A stretch of DNA of 26,022 bases from Desulfobulbaceae bacterium UBA5611 (GTDB taxonomy: Bacteria > Desulfobacterota > Desulfobulbia > Desulfobulbales > Desulfocapsaceae): positions 32,585 through 58,606 of the forward strand of contig DIKT01000036.1 in assembly GCA_002424635.1 (NCBI GenBank), given 5' to 3'. Below, one piece after another: positions 8,219 to 15,942 of this stretch. A model generated the notes under the pieces. It was given only the letters and a program-made list of their open reading frames with translations. It did not search any database and was not told where the DNA came from. Numbering within the stretch: position 1 is the first letter of the stretch; each line of letters opens with the position of its first letter. A program made the translations under genes and the position numbers.

Positions 8219-9055
8219 ATGACTACTCTTACATCCGACATCTATTCCTTGTCCAGCCCGACAACCAATGCCAGCACCAAGTCCTCGATGGCCGCCAAAG
8301 AAATTATGGGAAAAGAGGATTTTCTTACTCTGCTGGTGGCGCAATTAAAAAATCAGGATCCACTCAGCCCTGATGATCCCACGGAATTTACCGCCCAGCT
8401 TGCCCAGTTCAGCTCACTTGAGCAATTGCATAATCTCAACGACAGCATGCAGGCTCTGGCGATCGCTCAGGGCAATTCTGAAAAACTGTCAGCCCTAAGC
8501 CTGATTGGCCAAAATATCTCATATTACGGCAGTGCCTTTACCTTTGATGGCCAACCGGTCGAAGTTGGATATAACCTTGATGGCACCGCCGCCAGCGTCA
8601 CTCTCTCCATTCAGAACGAAAAAGGCCAGACAGTAAGCACTCTGCAGGCAGAGAATACAGAACTGGCGGCCGGCAATCATTTTATCAACTGGGATGGAAA
8701 AGATCAGAATGGTAATCCAGTTCCTAGTGGCAAGTACAACCTTATTCTCCAAGCCAACGCTGCCGGTGAAAACTCAACTATTGCTGCCGCTCCTCTTATC
8801 AGATCTGAAGTAATAGGTGTTGATCTAAGCACTGGCATGCTGACCACTAAAGATGGCGAGGTCCGGTTAATGAATGTGTTAAAAGTCATGGCGTCAGGCA
8901 GCAGTCTGGAAAAGGCCACTACTATTCTTACCGATACAAACAATACAGCCACAGGGATGGCGGCCTCCTTACTGCCCGAGAATAATACCACCACCGACGA
9001 TGAGCAGATGGCACAGGAGTTGATTGATCTTTTCATACAACAGACCCAGCCCTAA
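8219..9055 (+). CDS. flgD: Flagellar hook cap / hook assembly scaffold FlgD
   Basis: FlgD forms the cap at the tip of the growing hook that guides FlgE polymerisation and is later replaced. The 278-residue product has the conserved N-terminal region (about 27-85), with GKEDFLTLLVAQLKNQDPL followed by FTAQLAQFSSLEQL, which holds the export and assembly functions. This is followed by the FlgD Ig-like and tudor-like domains. In these, the ITLSIQNE-type strand region and the GNHFINWDGKDQNGNPVPSG segment (about 158-177) are typical. The C-terminal tail is longer than in enteric FlgD and rich in Thr/Asn. The ATG is 11 bases after the fliK stop. Another 112 bases separate it from the flgE start. Confidence 0.96.
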   Translation: MTTLTSDIYSLSSPTTNASTKSSMAAKEIMGKEDFLTLLVAQLKNQDPLSPDDPTEFTAQLAQFSSLEQLHNLNDSMQALAIAQGNSEKLSALSLIGQNISYYGSAFTFDGQPVEVGYNLDGTAASVTLSIQNEKGQTVSTLQAENTELAAGNHFINWDGKDQNGNPVPSGKYNLILQANAAGENSTIAAAPLIRSEVIGVDLSTGMLTTKDGEVRLMNVLKVMASGSSLEKATTILTDTNNTATGMAASLLPENNTTTDDEQMAQELIDLFIQQTQP

Positions 9056-9086
9056 TAAACCAGAACTGTATAATAAAAAAAACAAT

Positions 9087-9102
9087 TGGACCCTTACTGG
9101 CA
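9087..9102 (+). promoter_or_regulatory. Weak sigma-54-like -24/-12 candidate before flgE
   Basis: In the flgD-flgE gap the sequence TGGACC-CTTAC-TGGCA has GG (9088-9089) and GC (9100-9101) separated by exactly ten bases, the spacing required by sigma-54 holoenzyme. The -24 element lacks the usual GCAC and the -12 element is TGGC instead of TTGC, so the match is poor. A second partial match (TGGCAC then TTGA) lies at 9009-9023 inside flgD. Hook genes are sigma-54 dependent in several proteobacteria, which makes the site plausible but unproven. Confidence 0.2.
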
Positions 9103-9167
9103 AGAACAGCAGAAGCCTTCATAACGGTTCTTTAGAATCACAAGAGCATACACAGGAGACACCATCC

Positions 9168-10454
9168 ATGGGCATCACCAGCGCAATGTACAGCGGAGTT
9201 AGCGGCATTAACACCAACTCACAAGCCATGACCGTTATTGGCAACAACCTGGCCAACACCAACACCGTTGGCTTCAAAGGATCTCGTACCGTTTTCTCCG
9301 ACCTGATGTCCAGCACGGTCTTTGGGTCCGGAGGCGCATCTCAGATTGGCCGTGGTGTCGGCGTCTCCAGAGTTGACAGCATCTTCAGCCAGGGAACCTT
9401 TGAATCAACTTCTACCAATACCGATCTGGCCATTGAAGGTGATGGCTTTTTCATGCTGAAAGAAGTTGGCAATAATACCGCTTTTTATTCAAGGGCCGGT
9501 GCCTTCCGTTTTAATCAGGAAGGCTATCTGGTTAATCCGGAAGGCTTTCAGGTGCAAGGTCAGCCCTTTGATCCAGCTACCGGTGAATTGGTTCCCGGCG
9601 ATCCCCGGGAGATTTTTGTATCAAGCTCGGGTCTGATTCCGGCCAAAACTACTGATAAGGTGACCTTGACGAGCAACCTTGATTCCAACACGGTCGCCAT
9701 TGCTGCAGCGATACCCTTTGATCCGGCAGATACTAACAGTTATAATTATGCTGCATCTACCCAGACTTACGATACTTTAGGTAATCCACATCTGGTGACA
9801 ACCTATTTCCGTAAAGATGGTGCCGCGGCCAATACCTGGAACTGGTACTGGAGCGCGGAGGATGCCAACGGCCTACCCCTCGGCAATGGCGCTGGTGACG
9901 CACCGGAGGGCCAGATTGTATTTACTCCTGACGGCCTGCTGGATAAAGCCATCGCTGGAAACGGCATAGGAGCTATTGCCGTGGCAGATCTTGACTGGGA
10001 TAATGGTTCTACCCCCACCGGTATTGCCATGAATTTTGACACAACTCAATTCAACAATGCCTCAAGGGTTATTTCACAAAATCAGAATGGTTATAGCTCA
10101 GGCGATCTCACCAACGTCTCTATTAATAGCACCGGCGTGGTAGTAGCCTCATATTCCAATGGACAGCAGATTAACATAGCTGCTATTACCCTGGCCAAAT
10201 TCGCAAATCCTGGGGGACTTAATCTGGTGGGCAGTAATATGTTTTCAGCCACTGAGGTTTCCGGTACGCCCCGGGTCGGTCTTCCCGGCCCGGAGTTGGG
10301 TAGTATTTTTACCAATTCTCTTGAGCAGTCTAATGTTGACATGGGTCTTGAATTTGTCAATATGATCACTGTGCAACGCGGTTTTCAGGCTAATTCAAAA
10401 ATAATCACAACTGTTGATGAACTGCTTGGAGAGCTTATTAATCTCAAACGATAA
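9168..10454 (+). CDS. flgE: Flagellar hook protein FlgE
   Basis: FlgE polymerises into the hook, the universal joint between rod and filament. From the ATG at 9168, which has AGGAG at 9154-9158, the product is 428 residues. It begins MGITSAMYSGVSGINTNSQA, a characteristic hook-protein N-terminus. The open frame extends further upstream to 9024, but that extension overlaps flgD and lacks family similarity. The signature VIGNNLANTNTVGFKGSR occurs near residues 23-40, and the FlgE core regions follow. The C-terminal helix, ending with VNMITVQRGFQANSKIITTVDELLGELINLKR, is the conserved D0 tail. The gene is followed directly by a strong terminator, making it the last gene of the first block. Confidence 0.96.
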   Translation: MGITSAMYSGVSGINTNSQAMTVIGNNLANTNTVGFKGSRTVFSDLMSSTVFGSGGASQIGRGVGVSRVDSIFSQGTFESTSTNTDLAIEGDGFFMLKEVGNNTAFYSRAGAFRFNQEGYLVNPEGFQVQGQPFDPATGELVPGDPREIFVSSSGLIPAKTTDKVTLTSNLDSNTVAIAAAIPFDPADTNSYNYAASTQTYDTLGNPHLVTTYFRKDGAAANTWNWYWSAEDANGLPLGNGAGDAPEGQIVFTPDGLLDKAIAGNGIGAIAVADLDWDNGSTPTGIAMNFDTTQFNNASRVISQNQNGYSSGDLTNVSINSTGVVVASYSNGQQINIAAITLAKFANPGGLNLVGSNMFSATEVSGTPRVGLPGPELGSIFTNSLEQSNVDMGLEFVNMITVQRGFQANSKIITTVDELLGELINLKR

Positions 10455-10470
10455 CAAAAGTCATTTTTTT

Positions 10471-10521
10471 GACAAATGAAAAAGGCGTTGATTAAGTTAA
10501 TCAACGCCTTTTTCATTTGTC
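10471..10521. terminator. Strong intrinsic terminator, perfect 24-bp stem, after flgE
   Basis: Two perfectly complementary 24-base arms (10471-10494 and 10498-10521) flank a three-base AGT loop. The GC-containing core GGCGTTGATTA pairs with TAATCAACGCC. It is flanked by an A run on the left and a T run (TTTTTC) on the right, so the hairpin can act as an intrinsic terminator on either strand. It begins 17 bases after the flgE stop and separates the flgB-flgE block from motA. On the + strand it should end most transcription from block 1. Confidence 0.9.
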
Positions 10522-10579
10522 TTCAATCATTTCACGGCTCTTGTCAAACAAATGTCCTCACCGATAACCAATTAAATTC

Positions 10580-10595
10580 TGGAATATAAATTGCA
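10580..10595 (+). promoter_or_regulatory. Candidate sigma-54 promoter upstream of motA
   Basis: The sequence TGGAAT-ATAAA-TTGCA has GG at 10581-10582 and GC at 10593-10594 with the exact ten-base spacing of a sigma-54 -24/-12 promoter, and a perfect TTGC -12 element. The -24 element keeps TGG but not the following CAC. It lies in a 261-base gene-free stretch (10455-10715), after the terminator and about 120 bases before motA, where a new promoter is expected. A sigma-28-like -10 (ACCGATAA) at 10560-10567 is nearby but has no matching -35. The rest of the gap shows no other clear element. Confidence 0.45.
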
Positions 10596-10715
10596 AACTT
10601 GAGTTTTATACAACAAAGTCGTATCATGTCCTCATTTTAAAAAGAACAGGAAGGGCGCGTACTCCTTCTTCTGACGATTTCGTTTTTTATCCTTTTTCCA
10701 GAAGAGGTAACATTT

Positions 10716-11483
10716 TTGGACATCTCAACTATTATCGGAATGATCGTTGCTTTTTCCCTGATGATTTGGGCAATCATGATGGGTGGCCCCCTTTCCATTT
10801 TTATCGATGGATCATCAATGGCAATTGTCTTTGGCGGTACCCTTGGTGCAGTTTTTATACATTACCCTTTTGCCAATGTCCTTGAGGCCTTCAATGTAGC
10901 CAAAAAAACCTTTCTGCACCAAGAAGCCTCCGTACATGAATTGATCATCCAGCTTATGACCTTCTCTAATAAGGCCCGCAAAGAAGGTATTTTATCCCTG
11001 CAGGGTCTGATGGAACAGGTCACTGACAGTTTCCTGCTCAAGGCCATGCAGATGGCAGTCGATGGGCAGGAACCGGATACCCTGCGCCGTATGCTCAATA
11101 CCGAGATCAGCTATATTCGGGAACGACATAGCTCAGGAGCAGCTATCTTCACCGCCCTTGCCGCCTATTCACCAGCCATGGGCATGATCGGCACCCTTAT
11201 AGGTCTGGTGCAGATGCTGCAGAACATGGCTGATCCAAACTCCATTGGTCCGGCCATGGCAGTCGCCCTGCTGACCACCTTTTATGGTGCGGTTTTAGCC
11301 AATATTGTCTTTTCTCCTATGGCTGGCAAGCTCAAAACCAGATCCGCCTATGAGGTATTGCTAAAGACTTTAATTATAGAAGGAATGCAATCGATCCTCT
11401 CCGGAGAAAATCCCCGCATTATGGAACAAAAACTGCATGCCTTCATTGCCCCCAAAATGCGGGAATCAACCTTTAAAAAATAA
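10716..11483 (+). CDS. motA: Flagellar stator protein MotA (PomA-like)
   Basis: MotA is the inner-membrane stator subunit that, with MotB, couples ion flow to torque on FliG. The 255-residue length and sequence fit the PomA-type branch. The start is TTG, supported by AGAGG at 10703-10707 with good spacing and by the family-like N-terminus MDISTIIGMI; the next ATG would remove that region. Four membrane segments are visible (about 5-25, 30-52, 143-168 and 178-202) with a cytoplasmic loop at about 53-140. Pro153 in SPAMGMIG and Thr160 and Thr188 align with PomA Pro151, Thr158 and Thr186, suggesting sodium use. motB follows 13 bases later. Confidence 0.97.
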   Translation: MDISTIIGMIVAFSLMIWAIMMGGPLSIFIDGSSMAIVFGGTLGAVFIHYPFANVLEAFNVAKKTFLHQEASVHELIIQLMTFSNKARKEGILSLQGLMEQVTDSFLLKAMQMAVDGQEPDTLRRMLNTEISYIRERHSSGAAIFTALAAYSPAMGMIGTLIGLVQMLQNMADPNSIGPAMAVALLTTFYGAVLANIVFSPMAGKLKTRSAYEVLLKTLIIEGMQSILSGENPRIMEQKLHAFIAPKMRESTFKK

Positions 11484-11496
11484 TTAAAGCTATTCC

Positions 11497-12273
11497 ATGG
11501 ATTGCGAAGAAGAAGAAGAAAAAAAAGGCTGCAAGGAATGTGAGGCCGGCGCTCCCTTATGGATGGTAACCTTTGCTGATATGGTCACCTTACTGCTCAC
11601 CTTTTTCGTCCTCCTGCTCTCTATGGCCTCAATGGATCGGGTAAAATTTACAGCTGCTTCAACCTCTATTAAAAATGCTTTTGGCACCGGGGCTGGGTCA
11701 TCATCGCACGCTGAGTATAAAATAGAAACCGTTACTTCAACGCCCAGCAACCAGTTTGCCCCCATTCAGAGTGATTCGCTTAATAAAATTTATAAAAAAA
11801 TTGAAACAGAGATCAAGGCCCTTAAAATCCAAAATTTCGTGGAACTGATCCAAAAAGATGATGATACCATCATTCTTCGCCTTGATGAGGCAGTCCTTTT
11901 TCAACCCGATCAAGCAAAAATCTCCCCTGAGGCATATCCACTCTTGCGTCAAATTGCTGACATCATCCGGCCCCTCCCTATGCGTCTGCGCATTGAAGGG
12001 CATACTGATAACATCGTGAACCCTAACGGCATCATGGATAATTGGGATCTGTCTATTAACCGCTCAGTATCGGTCCTCAGTTTTTTTAATAAAAGCAAGC
12101 TTCTCCCTCTGGACCGAATGAGTGCTATAGGTTATGGCCAAGAACGACCTGTGGCAGCCAATACCTCTGCCCAGAATCGGGCCAAGAATCGCCGGGTTGA
12201 TTTTATCCTGCGCGCCAATACAATCATGGGACTTGGCAATACTGGCACCAAGGCTGGAGAGATGCCACTATAA
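11497..12273 (+). CDS. motB: Flagellar stator protein MotB (PomB-like)
   Basis: MotB anchors the stator to peptidoglycan and carries the ion-binding aspartate. The 258-residue product has a short cytoplasmic N-terminus that is strongly acidic and contains a CxxC pair (Cys12, Cys15). One membrane helix follows at about 22-44. In WMVTFADMVTLLLTFFVLLL the conserved ion-binding residue is Asp28. After a linker and plug region, the OmpA-like domain (about 125-245) has the peptidoglycan-binding pattern RIEGHTDN followed by NWDLSINRSVSVLSFF and the late GQERPVAANTSAQNRAKNRR block. The GAPxWMVTFAD context resembles the sodium-type PomB branch. The start is the ATG at 11497, 13 bases after motA. Confidence 0.97.
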   Translation: MDCEEEEEKKGCKECEAGAPLWMVTFADMVTLLLTFFVLLLSMASMDRVKFTAASTSIKNAFGTGAGSSSHAEYKIETVTSTPSNQFAPIQSDSLNKIYKKIETEIKALKIQNFVELIQKDDDTIILRLDEAVLFQPDQAKISPEAYPLLRQIADIIRPLPMRLRIEGHTDNIVNPNGIMDNWDLSINRSVSVLSFFNKSKLLPLDRMSAIGYGQERPVAANTSAQNRAKNRRVDFILRANTIMGLGNTGTKAGEMPL

Positions 12274-12384
12274 TTGGGCTTATACTTGGGCGATTATTCG
12301 ACACAACCGCCTGAAGCAGTATTATGAGATTATTCTCTTAAATAAAAAAATAGATTTTTTCTTCAACCTCAAGGGACACCAGTC

Positions 12385-12945
12385 ATGGCTGATAATAAAG
12401 AAACAAAACAACAGGAAGATCCTGCTAGTGACCAGGGTGCCAAAAAAAAGAAAATTATCATTATTGGGGCAGCTGCCCTGCTTCTTCTTATAAGCCTGGG
12501 TATCACGGCCTTTTTTTTACTGAAAAATGATGATAGCAGTAAAGCAAATCCCGAGGATCCAGCATCCACAATTTCAATACCGGACATAAATCCATCGACA
12601 GCCATTGGTCCCATGATTGAGATCAAAGAATTTGTTGTCAATATTATCAGTGAGGGTGACAGACATTATGTAAAGGCCGCCTTAACCATCGAACTTGTCA
12701 ATAATACAGCAATAGTTGACAAGAAAAAAACCACCGGCAACGATATGGCCAAGGAAGAAGCGACTCAGCGTATGGCGCAGATTCGCGATAGCATTCTGCT
12801 TCTGATCGGCAATAAGACTTATGAAGAGCTGCAGGACCTACAAGGGAAAAAACAACTTAAGGCCGAGTTAGCCAGTAAAATCAACTCGATTTTACAACAT
12901 GGCAAGGTAAAAGAAATTTACTTCACCGATTTTGTGGTTCAATAA
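12385..12945 (+). CDS. fliL: Flagellar basal-body stator-associated protein FliL
   Basis: FliL is a single-pass inner-membrane protein that rings the stator and improves its function under load. The 186-residue product has a short polar, lysine-ended N-terminus and one membrane helix at about 24-47. A linker and a periplasmic stomatin-like domain at about 75-186 follow. The IEIKEFVVNI-like strand, the KAALTIEL segment and the final KEIYFTDFVVQ are the standard FliL landmarks. The ATG has AAGGGA at 12371-12376. A 111-base AT-rich stretch separates it from motB, with no clear promoter. It lies between motB and fliM, its normal place. Confidence 0.96.
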   Translation: MADNKETKQQEDPASDQGAKKKKIIIIGAAALLLLISLGITAFFLLKNDDSSKANPEDPASTISIPDINPSTAIGPMIEIKEFVVNIISEGDRHYVKAALTIELVNNTAIVDKKKTTGNDMAKEEATQRMAQIRDSILLLIGNKTYEELQDLQGKKQLKAELASKINSILQHGKVKEIYFTDFVVQ

Positions 12946-12966
12946 CAAAGTTAACCGAGGACAGCA

Positions 12967-13950
12967 GTGGAACCAATCCTTTCCAAACAAGAAATTGCCA
13001 ATCTCCTTAGCGCTATTAAAGAAGGCCGGATATCCACCGAAGTAGTCGCCCCTGCCCAGGCGGCAAAATTCTCCAATGCGGAAGCAATCAATCTCTTTGA
13101 TGTAACCAATAAAAGCAGCCACCAACTGCGTATTCCCAATTTCGACATCATTCTCGACAATTTTGCCCAGAATTATTCCATATCACTTACCAATCAACTG
13201 CAGAGGACGTTTACCATCACTCGTAATGACATAGAATCGACGACTTTTCGCGATTTTATGTCCGCTCAGAAAAGCTCCGGTGCCATTGGTGTCCTTAACC
13301 TGTCTCCGTTAAAACAGGGGGCGCTGTTTATTTTAGACCAGCAACTTTCCTTCACTATGATTGAAATCATGCTGGGCGCATCCAGTGAGCTTGATCCTTT
13401 GAAACTGGAACGGAAGCTGACTACTATTGAACTGAATATTCTAAAATCAGTAATCAAAAAAGGCTGTGATGACCTGAGCAAGGCCATGAGAACCTTAATA
13501 ACTCTCAATTCTTCCCTCATTAAAGTCGAAAGCAATTCCCGACTTGTTGCCATCACCGATCCTCATTCAGATGTTCTGGTCGGGCGCTTCAATGTTCAAA
13601 CGGGCAATCTGTCCGGTGAGTTGATTATGCTGATCCCGATAAACACTTTGGAACCGCTCATAGAACAACTCAAAGATCTTCTTTCAGTCAGAACCAGTAA
13701 ATTCAGCAAATGGTCCCAGCAAATAATAGATGAACTTCTGGAGATGCCGGCAACACTCACTGCCCAATCCGGTATACTCACCATGCCTCTGAAACAGGTA
13801 TTGTCGTTTCAGAAAGGTGACATTATTCCACTTGATTATGACCCCAATGCCCCGCTCAGGGTACTCATTGAAAATAATCTGAAATTTTTTGCCAGGCCCG
13901 GCGTTCATGCCGGAAAAAGAGCAATCAGCCTGACTGGCGTTTATGAATAG
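12967..13950 (+). CDS. fliM: Flagellar motor switch protein FliM
   Basis: FliM is the middle C-ring protein and receives phosphorylated CheY. Translation most likely starts at GTG 12967 with GAGGA at 12957-12961; this gives the N-terminal peptide ILSKQEIANLLSAI (residues 4-17), the equivalent of the conserved LSQxEIDALL CheY-binding motif. The middle CheC-like domain (about 45-230) and the C-terminal SpoA domain (about 250-320) are recognisable, with the latter containing LLEMPATLTAQSGILTMPLK and the final RVLIENNLKFFARPG-type segment. The 327-residue length is normal. The N-terminal motif has KQ where many relatives have QD or QE, a mild change. The downstream gap of 95 bases is very AT-rich. 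Confidence 0.96.
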   Translation: MEPILSKQEIANLLSAIKEGRISTEVVAPAQAAKFSNAEAINLFDVTNKSSHQLRIPNFDIILDNFAQNYSISLTNQLQRTFTITRNDIESTTFRDFMSAQKSSGAIGVLNLSPLKQGALFILDQQLSFTMIEIMLGASSELDPLKLERKLTTIELNILKSVIKKGCDDLSKAMRTLITLNSSLIKVESNSRLVAITDPHSDVLVGRFNVQTGNLSGELIMLIPINTLEPLIEQLKDLLSVRTSKFSKWSQQIIDELLEMPATLTAQSGILTMPLKQVLSFQKGDIIPLDYDPNAPLRVLIENNLKFFARPGVHAGKRAISLTGVYE

Positions 13951-14045
13951 AAACTTTTAAAAAAAGATTTTTTTTAATTACGAAGCGATTCTTGCAAGGT
14001 AATTGATGTTAAGACAATCATAAAAAATCAACAATGTGACAGCTA

Positions 14046-14423
14046 ATGAACGGAAAGCCAGATCCTGATGAGCTTAAAGAGCTCCTCCAAGATGACAACA
14101 GCTCGGATAACTACAACATCAATGGTAAACGACCATCACTGCTTCCTTCAGGAGATGGCACCAGCCGTGGCCTGGAGTTTCTCTATGATGTCCCGCTGCA
14201 GATTTCTGTAGAAGTCGGACGCAGCAAAATATTACTCCGCGACCTCTTGAAGATGGGCGAAGGTTATGTCATCGAGCTTGACAAATTGGCTGGCGAGCCC
14301 CTGGATCTCTATGTCAATTCCCGGTTGATTGCCAGGGGAGAGGCCGTTATGGTGGGCGACAAGTTTGGGATTAAATTAACTGATGTAATCAGTACTGCTG
14401 ATCGTATCGAAAATCTTGGATAA
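14046..14423 (+). CDS. fliN: Flagellar motor switch protein FliN
   Basis: FliN forms the base of the C ring and helps dock FliH. The 125-residue product has a polar N-terminal extension (1-42) and a single SpoA domain at about 43-120. In that domain FLYDVPLQISVEVGRSKILL, GEGYVIELDKLAGEPLDLYV and ARGEAVMVGDKFGIKLTDV match FliN closely. The length fits the short FliN class rather than FliY, which carries an extra CheC domain. The ATG at 14046 lacks a strong ribosome site. fliM lies 95 bases upstream and fliO 21 bases downstream, the usual fliM-fliN-fliO order. Confidence 0.97.
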   Translation: MNGKPDPDELKELLQDDNSSDNYNINGKRPSLLPSGDGTSRGLEFLYDVPLQISVEVGRSKILLRDLLKMGEGYVIELDKLAGEPLDLYVNSRLIARGEAVMVGDKFGIKLTDVISTADRIENLG

Positions 14424-14444
14424 ACCAATAGTTTTGACCGTCAT

Positions 14445-14867
14445 ATGCGCTTGCTTCTAACTCTCATAATTTTCAATATCTCAACCACTCAGGCTTTGGC
14501 CGGAACTGACTCTCTTGTTTCTTTTTCTGCCACCTTAAGAATTTTCTGGGGACTGCTTATTGTTTTTGGTGTGCTGCTGGTCGTCTATGCCCTGGCCAAA
14601 AAAAAACTGTCTTTTCTTAATGCCGGCGCCGGCAAGGGTGCCATTACTATTATTGAGACGCGCCACCTTATGCCCAGAAAATCACTCTGCTTGATTAAAG
14701 TCCGCGACCAGGAATTTCTGCTGGGGCTGGGCAATGAGCAGATCAATCTCATTGCTGTCATTAATCCCGCTGTAACCACTTCCTCAGGGCCATCGGATAA
14801 TAAAAAATTTGCGGTCGCGCTCGAAGATGCCGACCGCAAGATTGGACAAAATGATATTACCAATTAA
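14445..14867 (+). CDS. fliO: Flagellar export gate assembly protein FliO
   Basis: FliO is a membrane protein that helps assemble the FliP-FliR export core. The 140-residue product starts with a likely signal peptide (about 1-19, ending TTQALAG) and has a membrane helix at about 33-51. The short FliO domain follows in the cytoplasm, with ITIIETRHLMPRKSLCLIKV and FLLGLGNEQINLIAVI (about 66-108), the typical FliO core. FliO is the least conserved export-gate gene and its position just before fliP strongly supports the call. The 3' end overlaps the start region of fliP, so translation may be coupled. Confidence 0.93.
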   Translation: MRLLLTLIIFNISTTQALAGTDSLVSFSATLRIFWGLLIVFGVLLVVYALAKKKLSFLNAGAGKGAITIIETRHLMPRKSLCLIKVRDQEFLLGLGNEQINLIAVINPAVTTSSGPSDNKKFAVALEDADRKIGQNDITN

Positions 14868-15621
14868 TCGATCACTTCCAGCCCTGGTAATAAGCGGACT
14901 GGTGATTGGAGCAGGCCTTTTAATGCCTTCCACAGGGCTTGCCATTGGACTGCCGACTATCAGCTTTGGGGTTGAAGATGCCAATACCCCGGAGCAGATG
15001 TCAACTGCCATTCAGGTGCTCTTTGTCCTGACTATCCTGTCGATTGCCCCGGCTATCCTGTTGATGACCACTTGCTTTACCAGGATCGTCATTGTCCTTG
15101 GTTTTATCCGCCAGGCCATGGGCACCCAGAATATGCCGCCCACCCAGATCATCATCGGTCTCTCCCTGTTTCTCTCTTTTTTTATCATGTCACCGACTCT
15201 TAATGCAGTTAACAATCAAGCTCTGCAGCCGTATATGAGAGAAGAGATTAACCAGGAACAAGCCCTGACCATGGCCCTGGCCCCCATGCGGACCTTCATG
15301 TTCTCGCAGGTAAAGGAGGAAGAATTGACTCTGTTTGCCGGCATAACCCTGGACAGCAAACCCTTTGACCAGAATGATATTCCAACGATGACCCTGATAC
15401 CGGCCTTTATGCTTTCCGAGCTGAAAAGGGCCTTTCAAATGGGATTTATGATATATATTCCCTTTCTGGTCATTGATATGGTAGTAGCCTCGGTGCTCAT
15501 GTCCATGGGTATGATGATGCTGCCGCCGGTTATTATTTCCATGCCCTTTAAGCTTCTGCTCTTCGTTCTGGTCGATGGCTGGGGCCTGATTGTCGGTTCG
15601 CTGGTACAAAGTTTCAAATAA
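14851..15621 (+). CDS. fliP: Flagellar type III export gate protein FliP
   Basis: FliP forms the pentameric core of the export pore with FliQ and FliR. The chosen ATG at 14851 gives 256 residues and a good cleavable signal peptide (MILPINRSLPALVISGLVIG, cleavage near residue 30), as in most FliP proteins. The frame is open further upstream to a TTG at 14809 and an ATG at 14827, but these would put charged residues before the signal. The FliP landmarks are present: TCFTRIVIVLGFIRQAMGTQ with PPTQIIIGLSLFLSFFIMSP after it, FMLSELKRAFQMGF in the middle and a final VDGWGLIVGSLVQSF. The start overlaps the end of fliO by 17 bases. Confidence 0.95.
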   Translation: MILPINRSLPALVISGLVIGAGLLMPSTGLAIGLPTISFGVEDANTPEQMSTAIQVLFVLTILSIAPAILLMTTCFTRIVIVLGFIRQAMGTQNMPPTQIIIGLSLFLSFFIMSPTLNAVNNQALQPYMREEINQEQALTMALAPMRTFMFSQVKEEELTLFAGITLDSKPFDQNDIPTMTLIPAFMLSELKRAFQMGFMIYIPFLVIDMVVASVLMSMGMMMLPPVIISMPFKLLLFVLVDGWGLIVGSLVQSFK

Positions 15622-15660
15622 CCTGTCGACATTAAAAATTTATCCGTTCATCATGAAGCC

Positions 15661-15924
15661 ATGACCCCAGAATTTGTCATCGATGTCGCCAGAAAGGCAA
15701 TCCAGACCACCCTGATGATCGCCGCACCCATGCTGCTGTCGGGGATGATCATCGGCCTTATTGTTTCAATCTTTCAGGCAGCCACTCAGATCAATGAGCA
15801 GACGATGACCTTTGTCCCTAAGATTGTTGTAGTCCTGGTCTCTCTTCTCATCTCCGGTCCCTGGATTATCCATACCATGACGGCTTTTACCCTTAGTATC
15901 TTTGAATCCCTCGCTCGTTTTTAG
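15661..15924 (+). CDS. fliQ: Flagellar type III export gate protein FliQ
   Basis: FliQ is a small two-helix membrane protein that wraps the FliP-FliR pore. The 87-residue product has the family's normal size, with membrane helices at about 14-38 and 54-78. The conserved connector QAATQINEQTMTFVPKI lies at about 39-55. The N-terminus MTPEFVIDVARKAI is typical. The ATG at 15661 is 39 bases after fliP, with no strong Shine-Dalgarno sequence; an out-of-frame ATG at 15653 is ignored. fliR begins 18 bases after its stop. All features fit and nothing unusual is seen. Confidence 0.97.
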   Translation: MTPEFVIDVARKAIQTTLMIAAPMLLSGMIIGLIVSIFQAATQINEQTMTFVPKIVVVLVSLLISGPWIIHTMTAFTLSIFESLARF

Positions 15925-15942
15925 GACTGGCCTACAACGCCT

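Noticed and set aside
12274..12384. Sigma-54-like TGGGCT-N5-TTGG before fliL
   Set aside because: The -12 element lacks the C of the nearly invariant GC, and fliL is expected to be co-transcribed with motAB.
12134..12493. 119-codon + strand frame spanning the end of motB and start of fliL
   Set aside because: Overlaps both genes out of frame; the product has no recognisable features.
13951..14045. A/T-tract inverted repeat between fliM and fliN considered as a terminator
   Set aside because: The stem is made only of A-T pairs and has no GC core, so it is unlikely to terminate; the downstream gene belongs to the same operon.
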